Notes under the pieces: generated by a model
What the model was told of the DNA's origin: nothing
What the model saw: the letters and a program-made list of their open reading frames with translations, nothing else
Databases searched by the model: none
Program-made: the position numbers and the translations under genes
Shown: piece by piece, positions 61,723 to 64,000 of the stretch
Position numbering within the stretch: position 1 is the first letter of the stretch
Layout of the letters: every line of letters starts with the position of its first letter
DNA from: Pyxicephalus adspersus
Lineage: Eukaryota; Chordata; Amphibia; Anura; Pyxicephalidae
Direction of reading: 5' to 3'
Assembly (NCBI RefSeq): GCF_032062135.1
Contig: NC_092859.1
Coordinates: 91,496,409 to 91,560,408 of the forward strand
Length of the DNA stretch: 64,000 bases

Positions 61723-61805
61723 TTTCATTTATAGAGCATAGCCTACTTTACATGGTGATGGTCTGTCATGGTGTAAAGGTACTGACTGTTTCAGCAGGGA
61801 AAGGG

Positions 61806-61854
61806 CCCCTGATCGTTCGTTTTGAACGATAAAAATTGGAAGTGTGTACGCACC
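61806..61854 (+). mobile_element. Family 2 MITE, right end only
   Basis: GATCGTTCGTTTTGAACGAT leads into a segment (61824-61856) identical over about 33 bases to 18794-18826, ending GGAAGTGTGTACGCACC. The rest of the element is absent or lies in diverged sequence to the left. Confidence 0.7.
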
Positions 61855-61859
61855 TTTAT

Positions 61860-63778
61860 TCACACAATATGTGTTGTGGAAACCTGCATTTTTTTTACCC
61901 CGACTTGCTAGGGTTGTGCTGTACTGTTGAATGAATTGGCCAGCCTATTCATTTGAATTGGCTACTTCTTCACTAAAGTACTCAAAATGCCTGCATGGAC
62001 CATTTCTGGCAACACAAATGCTTTGGGAAGGTGACATTAAATCCCGATAAAGTCGAGTTCACATGTAATGTTTGGGTCCATGTTTGCTTCTTTCGAGCTT
62101 GCATTATTTCAATGTTGTTATCTTTAATTAGTATTTTTTTAAAAGCTAAATGTAACTTAAGACAAAGTACACTTACCTTCCGTGACTGTCCTTTATGACC
62201 TTAAATAACGTACATACCTCCAAGTAGAACAACCAAAGTCTATCCAGATGTTTGTACCATCCAGCTAAAATATTCAGAACTAAACTCCAAGAAGATGTAC
62301 ATGACAAGTGAGTTTCAATTGGCTGATGGTTCTTGGAGATGGAAATGCTCCCTGTTGTGTAATTCTCGTTATTAGATAGTGTATGACCTGGATGTGTGCA
62401 CAATACCTATCCTGGCATCCATTGCTCCACAGTGCCCAACTTCTGTGCCACTGAACTCAAACTTCATTCTACATTTTTTAAATGTAAATTTACATTTTAT
62501 TTTATTTGCCTATATGTTTCATACTTACAGCAGATATAGAAAATAAACAAGTAGAGTTTAGTTCCGCCTCAACCGCTGGCCATTCATGCACACTAACCCC
62601 CTAAAAGACTTGAAAAAGCCAACCTCCTAAACTATAATTGCAAGCACGCTGTCTGAGGCAGAATAGTAAATCATTAAAAAAGGTATCCACAAATCTCTGT
62701 CGACTAAACCAGCTCGATCCAAGGCGAATCTCATACCATTCACTCATCGCTTAGCACAATATCGTATAATATTTAGCTGTCTTGTAAAAACAGAATTAAT
62801 AGCTCCACAGTTCTTCCATGAGACGGAATGCACTGTTCTTGCTTGCTCAGATGTTTTTAATACAATTCTGTTGAATATTAAGTTCTACCACAGTAGCTGT
62901 CAGTAACATCATTAATATGTTTTTACTTAAAGATCTTTATTCACAATTACAACCCTTGCACAAGATATTCTCAGGGGAGTAAAAAACCTCCTTCACTCGC
63001 AGCCCATATGGGTCCAGTTTGTTGTACTTTACAGTATACAGATTTTTATCGCTATCTGTTTATTTTTTTGTTATCTACATTTACTACTATTTTGACTTGT
63101 TATTTCCTCTTTTATGTATATCTATATCTTTATAATCTAAGGGTCCTTTGATGTGTCATGACCCATTTTCTAACTATTATGTCCTTATTTGCTTTTTGTG
63201 AATCATTTGCTTTTCACACCCTATTTTATCAGGTTTTTCACAAAGATGTTTGATCTTAAAACATATTGTTTCCCAGGATATTGAGGCTTCACAATCTAAT
63301 GATATCTAAAGTGATATGTTAAGCCGTATAGGAAGGAGGCAATGTTCGAAGAAACATTTTATATTTTATGTTTGCCAAGATTGCTGTAATACCATTACAA
63401 TATTATAAATGTATTACATTACACTGTAATTATTATATTAGGCTGACAAAAATTGGAAGTAAGAAGAATAAATAAAGGGATGTGTGTAGATTAGTCCCAG
63501 AGACAATGATATTTGCCAAAAGATGAGCTTTAATTCCCCAATTCCCAACTCCAGCTTTTTTGTCTATCATCACTTCTAATATCTAGGCTGAAAATACACT
63601 GTTGCACTGCGGCAATATATGCATTGGCATACAAATTATCGCAACACTTTGGTGACTGCAATGCACCTTGTCCATACATGTTGATTACAATGCACCATAA
63701 CAAACAGTAACTCACTATTAGTAACTTACTTCTGTTACAGAAAATATGGCATACAATACTCAACCTCAAATAGGGTTT
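61860..63778. other. No recognisable feature
   Basis: AT-rich sequence. About 61925-61970 repeats GAATGAATTGGCCAGCC / ATTCATTTGAATTGGCT, possibly a diverged end of the 60745-type repeat. No gene recognised. Confidence 0.4.
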
Positions 63779-63779
63779 T

Positions 63780-64000
63780 TTTTCTCTGGGACATCTTGTA
63801 CCATCTGGGGTATCCCAATAACTTATCAGGCACTGCAGGATAAGCAAGTGTTTGTTAAAATATCTTATATGTTGAAGTGGGAGGTTGAATTGAACAGACC
63901 TTTGACAGGTGAGCAATGGCAATGGGCGATCGGGTCTGCCTTTAAATATTCAAGGTGCACTACTCATTCGGAATCCTATATTAAGGTGTTACTCAGATGG
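63780..64000 (+). pseudogene. L1-type ORF2, C-terminal fragment (runs off edge)
   Basis: An open plus-strand frame to the window end contains VKISYMLKWEVELNRPLTGE, then QWQWAIGSAFKYSRCTTHSE and SYIKVLLRW. The spacing KWE-x-(D/E)L ... W ... S ... E-x-YK-x-L-x-RW matches the region after the reverse transcriptase in L1-clade (including Tx1-like) ORF2, where the next residues are usually YxTPxRL. Upstream, LLLLQKIWHTIL in another frame (about 63722-63757) may be an earlier part after a frameshift. It probably continues beyond 64000 towards the LINE 3' end. It is a fragment, not a full gene. Confidence 0.6.

Overview
The window looks like a non-coding stretch of an amphibian nuclear genome, most probably a ranoid frog. 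The background is AT-rich, with many (TA)n runs and two assembly gaps (18345-18745 and 48578-48728). It is strewn with decayed mobile elements whose end sequences I associate with frog genomes: the GGCTACGTACACACG family, the TTAATAATAAT / GCGCTATATAAAT retroposon tails, and the CAGGTAGTCCC family. The taxon is inferred from memory of repeat families and was not searched. I found no host protein-coding gene, no exon I would defend, no RNA gene and no CRISPR array. Nearly every open frame is a short chance frame or lies inside a repeat. The window is probably intergenic or deep intronic.

Layout. 1-440 holds a hAT-type end, a long perfect-looking hairpin and a GC-rich inverted repeat. 440-8080 is mostly unannotated, with a weak hAT transposase fossil near 1.5 kb and a small hAT-like MITE at 5.5 kb. 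From 8 to 62 kb about a dozen copies of one MITE family (family 1) recur, with TWA (TAA or TTA) target duplications that point to the PIF/Harbinger superfamily. A sister family (family 2) shares its termini but has a different interior. Retroposon tails of an L2-mobilised SINE type occur at 10.6, 21.8, 32.5, 33.8-34.1 and 36.3 kb, and one copy with a tRNA-like head lies at 37.57-37.89 kb. A local duplication (38.1 and 39.4 kb) gives a natural empty site for one MITE insertion. Two palindrome-rich elements lie at 14.0-14.3 and 42.0-42.5 kb.

The right part holds a deleted mariner transposon sitting in a (TA)n tract (47490-48547) and a clean solo LTR with 5-bp target duplications on the minus strand (50419-51141). 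At 57145-57722 a hAT MITE is inserted exactly across the end of a family 1 MITE. The C-terminal part of an L1-type ORF2 runs off the right edge (63780-64000).

No genes act together here. The informative content is transposition history: nesting order, target-site duplications, an internally deleted autonomous-type element, and related non-autonomous families that may be moved by the same transposase. I did not find a novel functional system.
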